64,000 bases of DNA from Saxidomus purpurata (lineage: Eukaryota > Mollusca > Bivalvia > Venerida > Veneridae), in NCBI GenBank assembly GCA_022818135.1, contig JAFMSR010000003.1, positions 11,004,251 to 11,068,250 on the forward strand. The letters run 5' to 3'. The notes under the pieces are model-generated. The model was not told the DNA's origin, searched no databases, and saw nothing but the letters and a program-made list of their open reading frames with translations. Below are positions 21,739 to 33,951 of this stretch, in pieces; the first letter of the stretch is position 1, and every line of letters starts with the position of its first letter. The position numbers and the translations under genes were made by a program.

Positions 21739-23259
21739 CTGTTATAGAAGTACCAAGTAAGATGAAGTTAGTCTTACGAGAGAAATACACTTATTTCACG
21801 CAATATGAACTATAGTTAAATCTATATTGGACTACGTAATACTGTACTTCACGTGAGTCCAATATGACTTTATACAGATAGCTCTACTATCATCTCTATC
21901 GATATTATTAGGTCAGATATTGTTATAATCAACCAAGTATTTCTTTTGCAATTTACTTTCATAGTTTGAATGACTTAGTATATCAGGAGTAACGTACATG
22001 TATTATAAACTGATAGATAAACACACATAGTTATTATGAAGGTGATGGATACATCCTGACTCCGCCTTAACACAGCTATTTTACCATTTTGACAGCTGAT
22101 CTTAACTTGACAACACTCCACTATAAACGAAATATATTTGCAAATGCATAAAGACAGCAGTTCATTTTGAAACACGGTTACCCGTACCGATCCCACGTGA
22201 CTTTGTCAGCTACGTGTTGGCTGCAGAAATGTCAACAAACTCCGATTCAGGTAACATTCTTCATAATATATTTCTTAATCCTCGATAGATTTTAACTAAA
22301 TAAGAGCCCGGTCATAAGAAAGCTACAACCACTGGTTATTAGTATTAGTAGAATTATTTCGTACTTTAAGTGCAACCGCGCATTTTTTATGAGCAGACAA
22401 ATGACGTGCTATGAATTGTTTATAAATTTCCTGGAATTGTGTTCCAATACACGGAATGAAGAGAGGAGAACGTATTTTACCAATGCATGATTGAGAAAGA
22501 TATCATGAAAAATGGTTTGCTGACATTTCTGTAACCCACTCATAGCTGAAAAGGTACCATGTAAAAGCTCGGCAGAGAATATTTTGCACTTTTGCGATTG
22601 GTTGAAAATGACAGTTGACCAATAGTAAAACAGCGTTGCGTTACATTCCTGTTGCGGTAACGAAACGGCCGTAATTCTGTTCAAATTTTTTTTTGGTCCA
22701 TTACTTCTTAAATTTTCCTTTTTATCAGATAGCTGTAAAGCTGATGGCCTGATAGTAAAAGAAGGTTATTTTTATTTTCATGTATTGTGAGGACGGAAAA
22801 AAAGACAGGCTGTTTGTTACGACACGAACTACCAGTTTTTGACGGATTTTAACCAAATAAGAGTGTCATCGCTTACATAAGTTATTCCAAGTGGTGACCA
22901 CAAAAATATAATTGTGATTTGGTCGTTTTACAGCAGTATTCTTGGTTAACAAGCATGACTGTTTGACTTTGTAACATGTAGATATCTTTTCATTTTTAAT
23001 TTTTAACAAGCATATCATAGTACAACAAGTGTATCTGCCTAGTACATGTGGATATAGTTAATGTTACTTTGAGTAACAATATTGTCCTAATAGAGATGTA
23101 AACGCTAGTGACTGATGCGAAGATCGACAAATGGGTAAGCGATAAAAGTGGGATAGATTTGGTGCAGAGGTAATGATCGGTTGTACGTGTTTTTAACTTT
23201 ATCATCTACAAAACGGGCCCAGTGAGTCTTTTTCGGTACACAAGGGCAGAACATATTTT
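21739..23259. other. Intron or intergenic stretch
   Basis: On the plus strand, CACGTG at 22195 and ATGTCAACAAACTCCGATTCAG|GTAACA at about 22230-22255 resemble a first exon with a donor, but nothing downstream supports it. The 91-codon minus frame at 22409-22684 has no domain. Nothing else recognised. Confidence 0.35.
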
Positions 23260-24410
23260 AACAAGAGCACCGCCTGCGGGTGCTGGACGCTCATCTGAAT
23301 TTTTCCTTTTACAGTTTATTTATTACCATTTTTTAAGTAACAGTGTCCTTGACCTTGACCCCAAAGCACAATCAGACAAAAGGGTTTCGTAAATAATTAC
23401 TAGACACTAAGTTTGGTCACAATAATTCAATTGCAACTAAAAATATTATATTTTCGTATTTTTCAATTTTTAGAAAAAATCATTGGCCTTGAACCCATGA
23501 GCCCTAAACACAATCCCAATAAAAGTCTTGATTTAAATGTATTACACACTTAATAATTTAGTTAAATTATGTCGATTGTAACTAAAGATATTGAATATAT
23601 TACGGTTTTCCTATTTTTAGTTACAGTGACCTTGACCCCAGGAGCCCCAAAATCGCAACCCCATTACATATGTTCTTTAATACTTACTACAAACAAAGGT
23701 TGGTTACATTATGTCAACTGTAACTAAATATATTGAATATATTACGGTTTTCCTATTTTTAGAAACAGTGACCTTGACCCCAGGAGCCTTAAAACACAAT
23801 CCAATTTAAGATATTCATAAGTACTTCCTATACACTAAGTTTGGTTGCATTATGTTCACTATTACAAAAAAAAATGTGTGTGTGGAACTTTCTAAGTTAA
23901 GAAGGGACACTAATTCAGTCAAAATACATGACAGGGTTATGTAACTTGTGAAACTGTTCCTTCATTCTATTGCACATTTGATAGTGAACAGGTATTCCAA
24001 GTTTCAAAGTGATAGCTTTGATAGTTTGCATGTTAGTGACCTAAACGCAAAACTTAAAAAATCAAACTAGCTTAAAATGACTAAGTCCAAAAATACTCAT
24101 TGTCATGTTGAAGTAGATTATCCATTAATTGTTTGTGAAAACTTTGAAATCAATCTAACAAAAAATGTCCAATTCTCAAAATCAAGCAAAATCCATCAAT
24201 TCATGTTATTTTCCAAAAACAGGTCATACGCAGCGTCTTTAGCATACAATGTGAAGAAGGGTATTTGATGAACAAGTTTTCCAAGTTTCAAAGTGATAGC
24301 TTTGACAGTTTCCATTAAGTGACCTAAACGAAAACTTAACAAACACCGACGACAATCAAGTGACGACAATAGCTCGTCATTTTCCCCCAAAAAATCAGAC
24401 GAGCTAAAAA
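23260..24410 (+). mobile_element. Pearl/Helentron-like element, family D
   Basis: Starts AACAAGAGCACCGCC; AGCACC and GGTGCT form a 6-bp hairpin at 23266-23284. GCTCATCTGAATTTTT (23289) is mirrored by AAAAAATCAGACGAGC (24389-24404), with one mismatch and one indel. Before that end, AGCTCGTC...GACGAGCT (24371-24405) forms a second hairpin. The core has CAGTGACCTTGACCCCAGGAGCC units at about 23340, 23480, 23625 and 23765. GACGACAATCAAGTGACGAC stands in place of the ACGG run. Confidence 0.75.
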
Positions 24411-25309
24411 TGGCAGACAGGGATTGTGCTACACAGTTCTTACTCAGTTTTTTATTATAATTTACCTATTTTATGTTCAATGGATACTCTGTATTTTATT
24501 TGATATGCAGTGTATTTTAAAGATTTCAGCCTTTCATGACCATGTTTCCCATGTAGTTGGGTAGAACTGATGGGGCTAAAAACCGTCTGTTTAGATTTGT
24601 ATCCACTGGCTGAATACAGTCAATAGGAAACAGCAATTCTGCGCATTAACATAAAAGTTTGTCCGTTTCTGGCGACCAAAAAATAACGTATTGTGTCATT
24701 ACTACCAATCACAACCTCTGCGTGAAGGCAGTGGTAAATTCTGTTACATTGTACCTGTATAATATTAGTGTTGACTGGCAGTTGGGTTTTATATTTGGTG
24801 GCACAAGACACAGCATGCTGTAACAATAATACCCCAAATGTACCCTGTCAAATTTTAGATATCTTATACATCATCAATAATTTTATTGATAATATTGATG
24901 CTACAGAAAATTGTAACATTGTAATATGCAATGTGATAATGGAACTTAAGTGTCGCAGGTAATTACAGCTGAATTTAATAACGATAATGATTCTCTTTAA
25001 TACATGAAAGCACTCTGATAAAAATCAGTCGACGATGAGATAGTTCTAAAATACTTCTATGAATTTTTTTTCTACAATTGCGAAACAAGGTCTACTTTAA
25101 CAATGCAGATTTATCGCTCGCGAGGCTGAGTCAAGATGGAATCAAATGCAAACAGGAGGCACTATACAAATAAGTTTACGCGTTTTTTCCTCAAAACACT
25201 ACTACAATGGCGGGAACCCTCCAAGCCTAAGGCAACCAGACACCAATAAATATGCGCCTCGAGCTCAGAATGATGTGGATAGTATACGGAGAAAAAGAAT
25301 GCTACTTAC
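24411..25309. other. Non-coding stretch
   Basis: AT-rich. A small inverted TTATTGATAATATTGAT-type segment near 24880-24900 is low complexity. No gene supported. Confidence 0.45.
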
Positions 25310-25465
25310 TCTGCATAAAACATTGTTTCCAGTTTGTATTCTCACAAAGAAAGAGTGTGAATACAATACTACAAAGCGTCTCGTCCCACCAATAACTACA
25401 ATGCTCGGGAAAACCAGGCGCTTTCCAAACAACGTCATCACAATTGGCTTGATTGACCACAATTT
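25310..25465 (-). CDS. Exon: cysteine-rich, unknown domain
   Basis: The acceptor is TATTACAG|AAATT and the donor GCAGA|GTAAGT (strong); 156 nt, phase 1-1. Its residues include ANCDDVVWKAPGFPEHCSYW, then DETLC, FLCENTNWKQC. There are six cysteines and several tryptophans. I do not recognise the fold. Symmetric phase and position suggest it is the most upstream visible exon of the LDLRa gene model, though it could belong to a separate gene. Confidence 0.5.
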
Positions 25466-25869
25466 CTGTAATATAAATGATTTTTTCGTGTACAACATAA
25501 AACGACTGATACAATGCTTTCATTTATAGACACAGGTTATTTTGCACAAGTTTGACGTTCAATTTTTAGAGTGACACATTAAAACTGGGTGCAATTTGAA
25601 ATCACATAAAAAGTACAAGAGTAATACGTATTTGTCGGCAATTCTCAAGGATTCAGCTAGAATTGCAATAACAGTCGGTAATACAAGAGATTTGAGAACA
25701 GCCATATAAACACGAAGAAACTGCTGACGTATAGACAAAGACATGAATTGGACAAATGGACGAGTAGCGCCACAATAGAGTACGGACCTTTAGGGTGTAC
25801 AAAAGAAAACTTTAAAATGGAAAACACATTCGGGCGTTTGAAAAGATGCACAGAAAACTTTATATAGTT
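25466..25869. other. Non-coding stretch
   Basis: Nothing recognised. Two short minus frames overlap at 25559-25851 and show hydrophobic low-complexity sequence without a domain. Confidence 0.4.
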
Positions 25870-26160
25870 ATAAACATTTCAACTAGTTTTATTGAAGTTG
25901 CATTACCAATGTGATGTATATGTCTCTGGACATAAATTTGGAATGCCATGGCAAAACTGCCGAGAAAACTTTGCATTAAATTTTTAAGGGCCGTAACCCC
26001 ATGTGTCTCTGTCACAATTCAACTGAAACTCAAGGGGCATCAACTCGATATAGTAACAAACAGTTCAACATTTCAACAAAGTTTGATTCAAACTGCCTTA
26101 CCAATGTTGTAGATATGGCTGTGAACATAAATTGCTAAAGGACAGACGGACAGGGTGTCA
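25870..26160 (+). mobile_element. Pearl-like element fragment
   Basis: Two core-like units (ATTACCAATGTGATGTATAT and CTTACCAATGTTGTAGATAT) with AACTGAAACTCAAGGGGCATC end in GGACAGACGGACAGG. The core matches the 5' half of the element at 18756. It is cut off exactly where the next repeat begins. Confidence 0.55.
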
Positions 26161-26890
26161 CTGGTGAGGTTTTGGATTTTTGCACTTCCGGAAATTTACA
26201 TTAAATTTTGTTATATTTAAAAAATAATGATTTAACTGGTAAAAACAATTATGCAGTTCTAAAATTAGGCATAATAGGAATATTTTAGTACAAACAAATG
26301 AACATTTTTGAGAAAAAATATTTTGACCTCACATTTTGTGACTAAATTGACAAATTTTGCCATATGCAAAAAAAGTGGGAAGGGGTACAAAAATAGTCAT
26401 TTCTCAAAAACTGTTTAAGATATTTACTTAATTCAAACTTTATTACAATGAAAATTGTTAGGATATGAAAATACAATAATAACAAGTTCCTGTTACAGTT
26501 CTTTACAGACCTATGCCGTCATATCTCAAAGCTCGTCAAAGTCTAAAAAAAACACATTTTTAATCAGTTTTTAATAAATTTCTTTCTAATATGTTCATTG
26601 ACCCCCATTTTTTATTTTTGCGTTCTAAAAAAATGTTTTAGTCAAACTGTGGGCAAAATATCTCAAAAACATTGTTATTCCTTTATCATGAAAAAATCAT
26701 TTTCAAAAATTGGAAAATATGAATTTTAGTAAAGTAGGTGGGGTAATTTTTTATCCTAAGGTATGACATACTACATTAGAAAAGATGGAAAATTTATACC
26801 TATTCTGAAAAATACACAATATGCATATAGTTTACAATATCAAAATTCTAGCTAATTCTGCGATAAGCACTTTGACTTGATAGTGTATGT
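26161..26890 (+). repeat. Dispersed repeat, second copy of the insert at 40885-41816
   Basis: GTCACTGGTGAGGTTTTGGA, then TTTTGACCTCACATTTTGTG, CAAAGCTCG, ATTGACCCCCATTTTTTATT and AATTCTAGCTAATTCTGC follow the same order as in the 40.9-41.7 kb copy. The G-run TIR and TTAA at the left end are missing, and the right end is lost after about 26890. Identity is about 80-85% by eye. Confidence 0.7.
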
Positions 26891-29459
26891 CTGTCTTGAA
26901 AAATGCATCTGCTTCACTATTATTCATACATTCAACCCATTTTAAACATGTTGTTTAAAATATCTGCTAGTTGTAGGATATGGCCTGTAACAGACAGCAA
27001 AGTATTAACGTTATACAGTTGCGTAACTATCACGCAATAGTTCCCATGAATTGTTTGTTCTGTCCAGCAATAACAACTTCAATCAACTTTATTTCTATCT
27101 TGTTGCATCAGGTAACAACGTGTTATAATTCAATATCTAAATAATATATTTGTGGATAGTATTACAAATGATATTGGGTCAGTATTAAAGAAACAGTTTA
27201 TGGTTGAGGGTCAGTAAGTATATCTAAATTATTTTGAATATACATATTGCCAGACAATTTGTTTTCCAACAGCAATACTAGTTTTCGGCTAACGTAAGGC
27301 AGTTGCATCAGTTTCGACTTAACATGGTACATTTGTATATATAATAGTATATTGATAGTCTGACAGCAAGCGAAGCTAAAATGCAGCTGTACTTGGAGGA
27401 CAGGAATTATAACTGTGTAAGTGGTCAATAAGTTTGATATGGTAATAACAATTGGAAAAGAAATAGTTATAGTTAGATAACACAATATGCACAAAATGTT
27501 TCTCAGTGATTAACAAATATTATCATAGCTAAATCGCTTCATAACTTGGTTATTGCCGAAATAGTATTTAACTGTTCTTGTGTGCTCGAAACCAATAATG
27601 TTGACTTCGTGTAAATTTTGGATTTAACTGGAATTATGCATACGACTACAACACGGTAAGGTTACTTTACATTACAATAAGATTACAGAACAGACACTAG
27701 TTTGAGGATATCATTGGTTACAATGATTAATACAAGTAATACACCGGACTTTAAGAGATTTGTTTTATGCAGTTCTTCCATTTTAGAACAAAGAAAGGAC
27801 ATTTGAGTAAGTAATGCAATTTGTCAGATATTTTATATTAACCACACAGCGGGCACGTACGTTCTTGTTCATAAGATTTACTGCGTAAAATATTTCGCCG
27901 CTCCCGAGAAGTATGTCTAATGTTTACTTGTTTAATTAAAATACAAGACAGAGAAAGAGAAAATTGTAACAACTGATAGTATAATGATAGTAAAATTTCA
28001 ACTACTGCTTGTGTCTGATGTTATATACACTGGATAAAGGGACAGTGTATTTTCAGACAAGACTGTACACATATGCTGGCGACTATGGCTTGAAGCAAGT
28101 TGACCAATTGCAAAGCCCTAACTTTGGTTTTCGCACAGCAAGACTCAAACGTCAGTTTTAGAAAAAAGTATTCGCATTGAGGTATTGTGAAATTAAAGCA
28201 CAAAAACGAAAACAACTGAATTAAGTTTATACTAATTTATTTTAGCTCGAATGTGAAGAAGCTTGTAGCTTATCAAATCTCGAGTCCGCTTCCTCAAAAA
28301 ACCAGTCCTGGTGTCGTATGAGGAGGAATGATTTAAAGAAAATGACACGTTTTAGTATGTATAGCAAGTTTCATTATAAGATGTGTACGTATTTTGGGCA
28401 GGAATGAAAGCAATACTGTATAAACAATATTGGTGGGGACTGATTCTTTTATAAGACATTTATAAAATTGTCATATGTATAGAAAAGTAATGTAACAGTT
28501 ACGGATAAACAGGACTTATGTTAAATTATATCGTAAAGTTTTATTTTGTTTAGGTTTAGGCTTAACTCTGGACCATGGATTTTGTACATCTTCTCGATAA
28601 CATGAAAATCTTAGGCAGGTTTCATAAAAATATTTCAAGAGGTTAGGGAGATATAGTCTCTTAACCTATAAGAATGATTTTGACCTGAACAGACTCGGTC
28701 GGAACATAGTTTATGGATGTGTTCCCTACGAGATAAACATTCAACCAAGTTGCATGCAAAATCCGTCACCGGGACGCAAACTTGTGTAATGGGCAACAAC
28801 TGTGTGAAGTTATTCGAAAACTAGTCCATGCGTGCAGAATATACAGTCCACACATGAAATATTTCTATGTAGCACTATGTAAGAAGTTTTGAGTCATAAG
28901 TTTGACCTTGACACTAGGGGTAACCAATCTGGTGTGGTGCACGACTCACTCTTGTGTTACAGTGGTGCTCAAGTGTAACTGTATAAAAAGTGACGCTTAC
29001 CTTTGAAAGTTTAACCAACCATGATCTAATTCCAATATAAAGTATTATTTAATTTGCACACGCGTTAAGCAATTTCATATAAATGCGCATGAACTTTACG
29101 TCTAAGTATTTAAGACCAAGTGCCAAAATGAGTTGTTACGTTCTTGGGAGTATTTGGGTCACACATGTGTTTAATTATTACACCTATCTCAATTTCTTTG
29201 CACCGTTTCGATATGCCAGCTTTGAAACAGTCGACAAATTAGCAAACGTGCAACACTTGATTTGTAGTTGTGGCTATGTAATTAGAGTAAAATTATAATT
29301 AGTAGGTAGTCAACTACTAATTATTCTTATGATCTGTTTAGTTTTCCTTTAAATTAGTCATAAGTTTAGGATTTTAAAAGTGTTTTCGTTGGTTTTATTA
29401 AGCTATTACATTGTAATAAGACATCTATTAATAATATTGTTGTTAAGCATACGAAAATG
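26891..29459. other. Non-coding stretch
   Basis: AT-rich. No exon with paired splice sites, no array and no TIR recognised. A short GACCTTGACACTAGGGG fragment near 28900 is reminiscent of the tandem cores. Confidence 0.45.
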
Positions 29460-30160
29460 TCCGAGTTAATCGAAGGTTCGTTTTTCGTTTCGTTCATCGG
29501 GAATCGTGTATCGTATCGTTCTTATAGCTCATCATTCATGATTCATTCATCAGTTATCTTGCGTGTATCGTACATTCCGTTTGCGTGTATCAATCGTGTA
29601 TCGTTCGTTCCGTGAGCAAAGTTATACGTGAGCATCACTGTAAGGACATCAACTATGTGCAGTCATTCCAAAATGTGTCCATGCATGTAAAAGTAATAGA
29701 CCAGACACAATTATGCGGACGGACAGAAGGACAGACGGCACAAACCTTTCATCTGCGGTTTTTCGTTAGTTTCATCGCCTTTTCTCTTATTTTATTGGGT
29801 TATTGGGCAAATTAATGATACGTTAAGTTACACTTGCAAAGCGCAAAGTGGCAATAGCGATTCGTTGGAAACACAACGCTTATCGACATCGCCTTCGTAA
29901 TTTTGTTTAACTTTATCGTTACTTCGCCATCATGACTTAGCGTATCGCCGTCGTCACTCCGCGTATCGATTTCCTGTCACACATACGTTCACCTGTTCCT
30001 GTCAAAGATGGAGGACGTTTTTGAACATGTCATACACTAATATTTTCTCAGTTGCCGATTACGATACGCAAAGACACGAGGACGATACCCGATGTTTTCC
30101 ATCGTCACTTCGCGGATCGCTAAAGTAACTTCGCGCATCGTCCCAATCACTTCGCGTTAT
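29460..30160 (+). repeat. CpG-rich degenerate repeats of TCGTGTATCGT and ATCGTCACTTCGCG type
   Basis: From 29460 to 29615, CGTGTATCGT/TCGTTC words recur at least five times. From 29890 to 30160, CACTTCGCG, ATCGTC and GCGTATCG words recur at least eight times. Between them (29620-29755) lies a pearl-like fragment with GCGGACGGACAGAAGGACAG. The density of TCG is far above the flanks. Confidence 0.5.
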
Positions 30161-31610
30161 CACCCACTGAATGAATTTAGCAGACGACTGACCTAACGGA
30201 ACACCATACGAATCCGGTCTATGACCGGTTGAGCATAATAGACCTGACCAGCGAACTCGCACTCGTAAATGTAAACGTACAACTTACAACTGCCTTATTT
30301 CGGGAATGATCTCAAACGATTCTAGTATCACATGAAATATTTATTCTAGTATCAACTGAAATATTTTATTTATTCAGTTAGGACGGTTTGACAAGAATTC
30401 TAACCAAAACCTGCTTTTTAATATTACAGAGAAGACAGTTTTACCTCTGTAAATAATGTATTGAATTGTTTTAAATGACGACTGTAGAACTTATTTAACA
30501 TTATCGTGAGAAATAATTGCTAATTAAGTTATTCCCAATCTGATTGAGAATGATAAATGATTTTTTAAACCCATTTTTTAAGTTTAGTACATTAGTGCTC
30601 TTTTTGCTTTTCAGAATTATACATGTAAAGTCTTAGCTAGATCTTAATTACACAATTAGCAATTGCTACTCACTCTTACCTGTTAATATGTACAGATTTG
30701 TATATACTTATATGTCTTTTAGGCATAATCTTTAGTCGAGCATGATTTAATAACCGCCAACACTTTATCAAATAAGATGAAAACTCAGAATTCAGGTAGC
30801 TAGATACTCGGTTGAATTGTACAACCTTATAAATCTAAGTTATGTAGTCTAGAAGATGGACTTGATGTTTCTCTTTAAAATTACTAAGACAATTTCATTT
30901 ACAACTGAACTCATATGCATTCTTATCATAGTCAAACTATAATTTGTTGTCATCTGCACTACAATATAAATTTTGGTGGGCCTGTGCAATTACTCAGGGG
31001 TCTGGTACCACCAGTGCAATAAGATGTGATATACTACCTGTGATATTATAATGCTATTTATTAATGTCAAAGTACTGTTTCTTGCCAACTCAATTGATAG
31101 CTCTAGGTCACCTTTTGCTTAAGCTTAAAGGGTAATTTCATATGTTTAAATATTTACTGTAAAATAGACTAGGTATCATAATTCTAAAGCTCAGTTGTAT
31201 GTATGTACATGTATATAATTATATGATGTTAAAAATTCTTCTGTAATTCTGTATGGAATGGCCATATTCTGTTTTATATTTGACATGTTTTTATAGATAT
31301 CGTATTCTGTATGTATATGGACGAGACCGCAATAAACTATAAAATCTAAATCTGAAATCTTGGTTACGTTCATTATTCTTCATAATTATATAATAACTAT
31401 TCACCGTTATCCTATCAATAGTCATTATCATTGTGTACGATAGAACTAATACAAAAATGAACATTGACACCATCATTATAATCATAATGAAGATCCTTGC
31501 AAATAAATTCATCAATAATCAGTTTAATCAAAATCGTCGTGTTCATGAAAGCCATTGTCCCATCAGCATCAGTGGTGCCACTATAAAAATAAAGCAAGTA
31601 AAGCCGCTAT
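30161..31610. other. Non-coding AT-rich stretch
   Basis: Nothing recognised. Open frames are short and low complexity. Confidence 0.45.
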
Positions 31611-32988
31611 AACCAGGTTTTCAGTGATGCCAGTAGAAAATCAAGGATCAGAAACAAATCACCGAGTGACCTTGACAAAAAAATAGCAATAAATATGGCA
31701 AAAAATTATAATTAAAAAAACCCAGTGAGATTGACCATCTCGTAAAAAATATATATAACAAATTCTATTTTTATTTTTTCAGTAACAGTAACCTTGATTT
31801 CCCCTGGAAATAGTTTTATTATTTCAAAACAAATTTTTTTCTAGTTTAGAAACAGTGACCTTGACCCCGCAAAAAGATATTTGTTAGAACAATTTTAGAA
31901 TTTAAACACAATATATTTTTAGTAACAGTGACCTTGACATTAGTGATCCAAAATGCAATCCCAAGCTTCCTATCCACGCAAGCTACCTACACACCGATTT
32001 TCGTTGTAATTCGTCACTCTTAACTCTAGTTATTGAGCGGAAACCATTTTTCTATTTTTAGTAACAGTGACATTGACATTGATCCTTGTGACCCCAAATG
32101 CAATTTCAAACTTCTTCTCCGCGCAAGCTACCTACACACCCAGTTACATTGCAATTGGTCACTCGTAACTAAGTTCTTCGGCGAAAACCATTTTTCTTTT
32201 TTAGTAACAGTGACTTTGACCTTGAGCCTAGTGATCTTAAATGCAATCGCAAGCTTCCTCTCGACGCATGTTACCTACACACAAAGTAACATTGTAACTG
32301 GTCACTCTTAAATCGAGTTATTGAGCAGGAACCATTTTCCTTTTTTTAATTAACAGTGACCTTGATTCCTCCTGGAAATAGTTTTATTTATTATTTCAAA
32401 ACAATATTAGAATTATTTTCTTCTAGTTTAGTAACAGTGACATTGACCCCGCAAAAAGATGTTTGTTAGAACAATTTTAGAATTAAGTAACGATCCATTT
32501 TAGTAACAGTGACCTTGACCTTAGTGATCTAAAATGCAAACCCAAGCTTCCTCTCCACGCAAGCTAAATACACACCGATTTTCGTTGTAATTCGTCACTC
32601 TTAACTCTAGTTATTGAGCGGAAACCATTTTTCCATTTTTAGTAACAGTGACCTTGGCATTGATCCTTGTGAACCAAATGCAATTTCAAGCTTCTTCTCC
32701 ACGTAAGCTACCTACACACCAAGTTACATTGCAATTGGTCACTCCTAACTGAGTTATTCAGCGGAAACCATTTTTGTTTTAGTAACAGTGACTTTGACCT
32801 TGAGCCTAGTGATCCTAAATGCAATCACAAGCTTCCTCTCCACGCAAGTTACCTACACACAAAGTATCATTGCAATTGGTCACTCTTAAATCGAGTTATT
32901 GAGCTGAAACCATTTTCCTTTTTTTAGTTACAGTGACCTTGACATTGAGCCTAGTGATTCTTAATGCAATTAAGACAAAAACCTGGTT
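31611..32988 (+). mobile_element. Pearl-like element, family E, with a two-copy higher-order tandem core
   Basis: AACCAGGTTTT at 31611 is mirrored by AAAACCTGGTT ending at 32988. AGTAACAGTGACNTTGAC recurs at 31921, 32060, 32203, about 32350, 32430, 32501, 32641, 32781 and 32926. Matching members of the two halves are 576-581 bp apart, while neighbours within a half are about 140 bp apart. So the core is a ~580-bp higher-order unit present twice, each made of about four monomers. The short CCGCAAAAAGAT monomer marks each half. No ACGG run is seen; the microsatellite at 32998 follows directly. Confidence 0.75.
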
Positions 32989-32997
32989 TATAATCAT

Positions 32998-33115
32998 TAC
33001 CACCATCACCATCACCATCAAACTCATCATCATCATCATCATCATCAGCTATATCATCATTGTCACACTATCAACATTATCACCATAACGAGCATCACTT
33101 TCATTATCCTCAACA
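32998..33115 (+). repeat. CAT/ATC trinucleotide microsatellite
   Basis: CACCATCACCATCACCATC is followed by seven or more TCA units and a degenerate tail of TCATCA and ATCACC words. It lies immediately after element E. Confidence 0.85.
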
Positions 33116-33129
33116 GTAGCAATCTAACC

Positions 33130-33480
33130 TCATGACAAAAATTGCAGGTCGAGAACGTCCATTTCAAGATGTGTTTTGCTGGGTGACAGAATATACCCTA
33201 ACCGACATCCGCTAAATGGACAAGGGATGTGCAAAAAAACCTTATCAAACGCATTAGTAACTGCAGAGTAATTGTTGAACATGCAATAGCACGGTCTGGA
33301 GACACCCACGTGATAAATTACCATTAATTTTCCACATTTGCAGTGGTATGAGTGTCCGTCGTAAAGAACTAAAGTTGGCATAATAATAAATACACGAGAG
33401 CCTTTGGTCTGTGTTATTGTTCTAACTTGAGATGGTCCCTCAATACATTGTTCAAATGTAGAGTACGTTTGCATTTTCAT
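33130..33480 (-). CDS. Candidate cysteine-rich coding segment, hypothetical
   Basis: A 116-codon minus-strand frame with a stop just upstream of its first Met. Its C-terminal 85 residues are cysteine-rich: YHCKCGKLMVIYHVG, RPCYC, IPCPFSGCRLGY. Possible AG acceptors lie inside it (for example AACACAG|ACC), so it could be a terminal exon beginning near FIIMPTL. No family was recognised and no signal peptide is visible. It ends in a stop before any donor, so it would not feed into the LDLRa gene model. Chance remains a real alternative. Confidence 0.3.
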   Translation of the reverse strand: MKMQTYSTFEQCIEGPSQVRTITQTKGSRVFIIMPTLVLYDGHSYHCKCGKLMVIYHVGVSRPCYCMFNNYSAVTNAFDKVFLHIPCPFSGCRLGYILSPSKTHLEMDVLDLQFLS

Positions 33481-33875
33481 GTACGTTTACAGTTACGCTG
33501 GTCAGGTCTAATAATTGTATAAGCACATTCTGTTGTATAATTATACACAGATTCAATTCATTGCAAATGAAAATCTGTGATTGGATTAAATTTGAAAACA
33601 GCAATTTGTAAGCATAACGCAGTATGTTATAGAAATGTACATTAGTTCGCATCATAGTAGCATAAGGTTTCTTTTGCCATTCCCCCCCCCCCCATAAATT
33701 GTCTGAGGAAGAAAATCACTAAGGTCAATACCAGCATATCAAGAACAAAAGGAAACTGAAAAAAGGAACTTTTATTTACAACCCACTAATTGCCGCAAAT
33801 TTCAACCACGTTAACCGTTGCAAAATGTTAAGTCAACGTTATTTTCTTTCAAAGAACAACCAACAAGTGTGACAC

Positions 33876-33951
33876 ATCAGACTGCACGGATCTTTTAACC
33901 ACATCGAGCGTGCAGACTCTCAATGTGGTTAAAAGATCCGTGCAGTCTGAT
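33876..33951. repeat. Perfect 29-bp inverted repeat (hairpin)
   Basis: Left arm 33876-33904 starts ATCAGACTGCACGGATC; right arm 33923-33951 is its exact reverse complement. The loop is 18 nt. CATGGTCTGCACTGC follows. It looks like the end of a dispersed foldback element. Confidence 0.85.

Larger units (their letters stand above)
8..25465 (-). other. Gene model: eight phase-compatible exons, LDLRa-rich extracellular protein
   Basis: Eight candidate exons on the minus strand, in transcription order 25310-25465, 21589-21738, 20756-20932, 20407-20499, 19666-19782, 17203-17385, 2753-2952 and 8-147. Each has an AG acceptor and a GT donor. The first six all begin and end in phase 1 with lengths divisible by three; the seventh goes from phase 1 to 0 and the eighth from 0 to 2, so all can be joined without a frame break. 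Phase 1-1 exons are the known habit of LDLRa modules. The product would be secreted or a receptor ectodomain: a Cys-rich exon, LDLRa modules, a linker, then a segment resembling the start of a fibrinogen-related module. No signal peptide, transmembrane segment or stop was found, so both ends lie elsewhere. Joining is inferred from phase alone; two neighbouring genes are possible, because the gap from 17203 to 2952 is 14 kb. Confidence 0.5.

Noticed and set aside
22195..22255. Possible plus-strand promoter and first exon (CACGTG, ATGTCAAC...CAG|GTAACA)
   Set aside because: A single short reading without downstream plus-strand exons, inside what is probably an intron of the minus-strand gene model.
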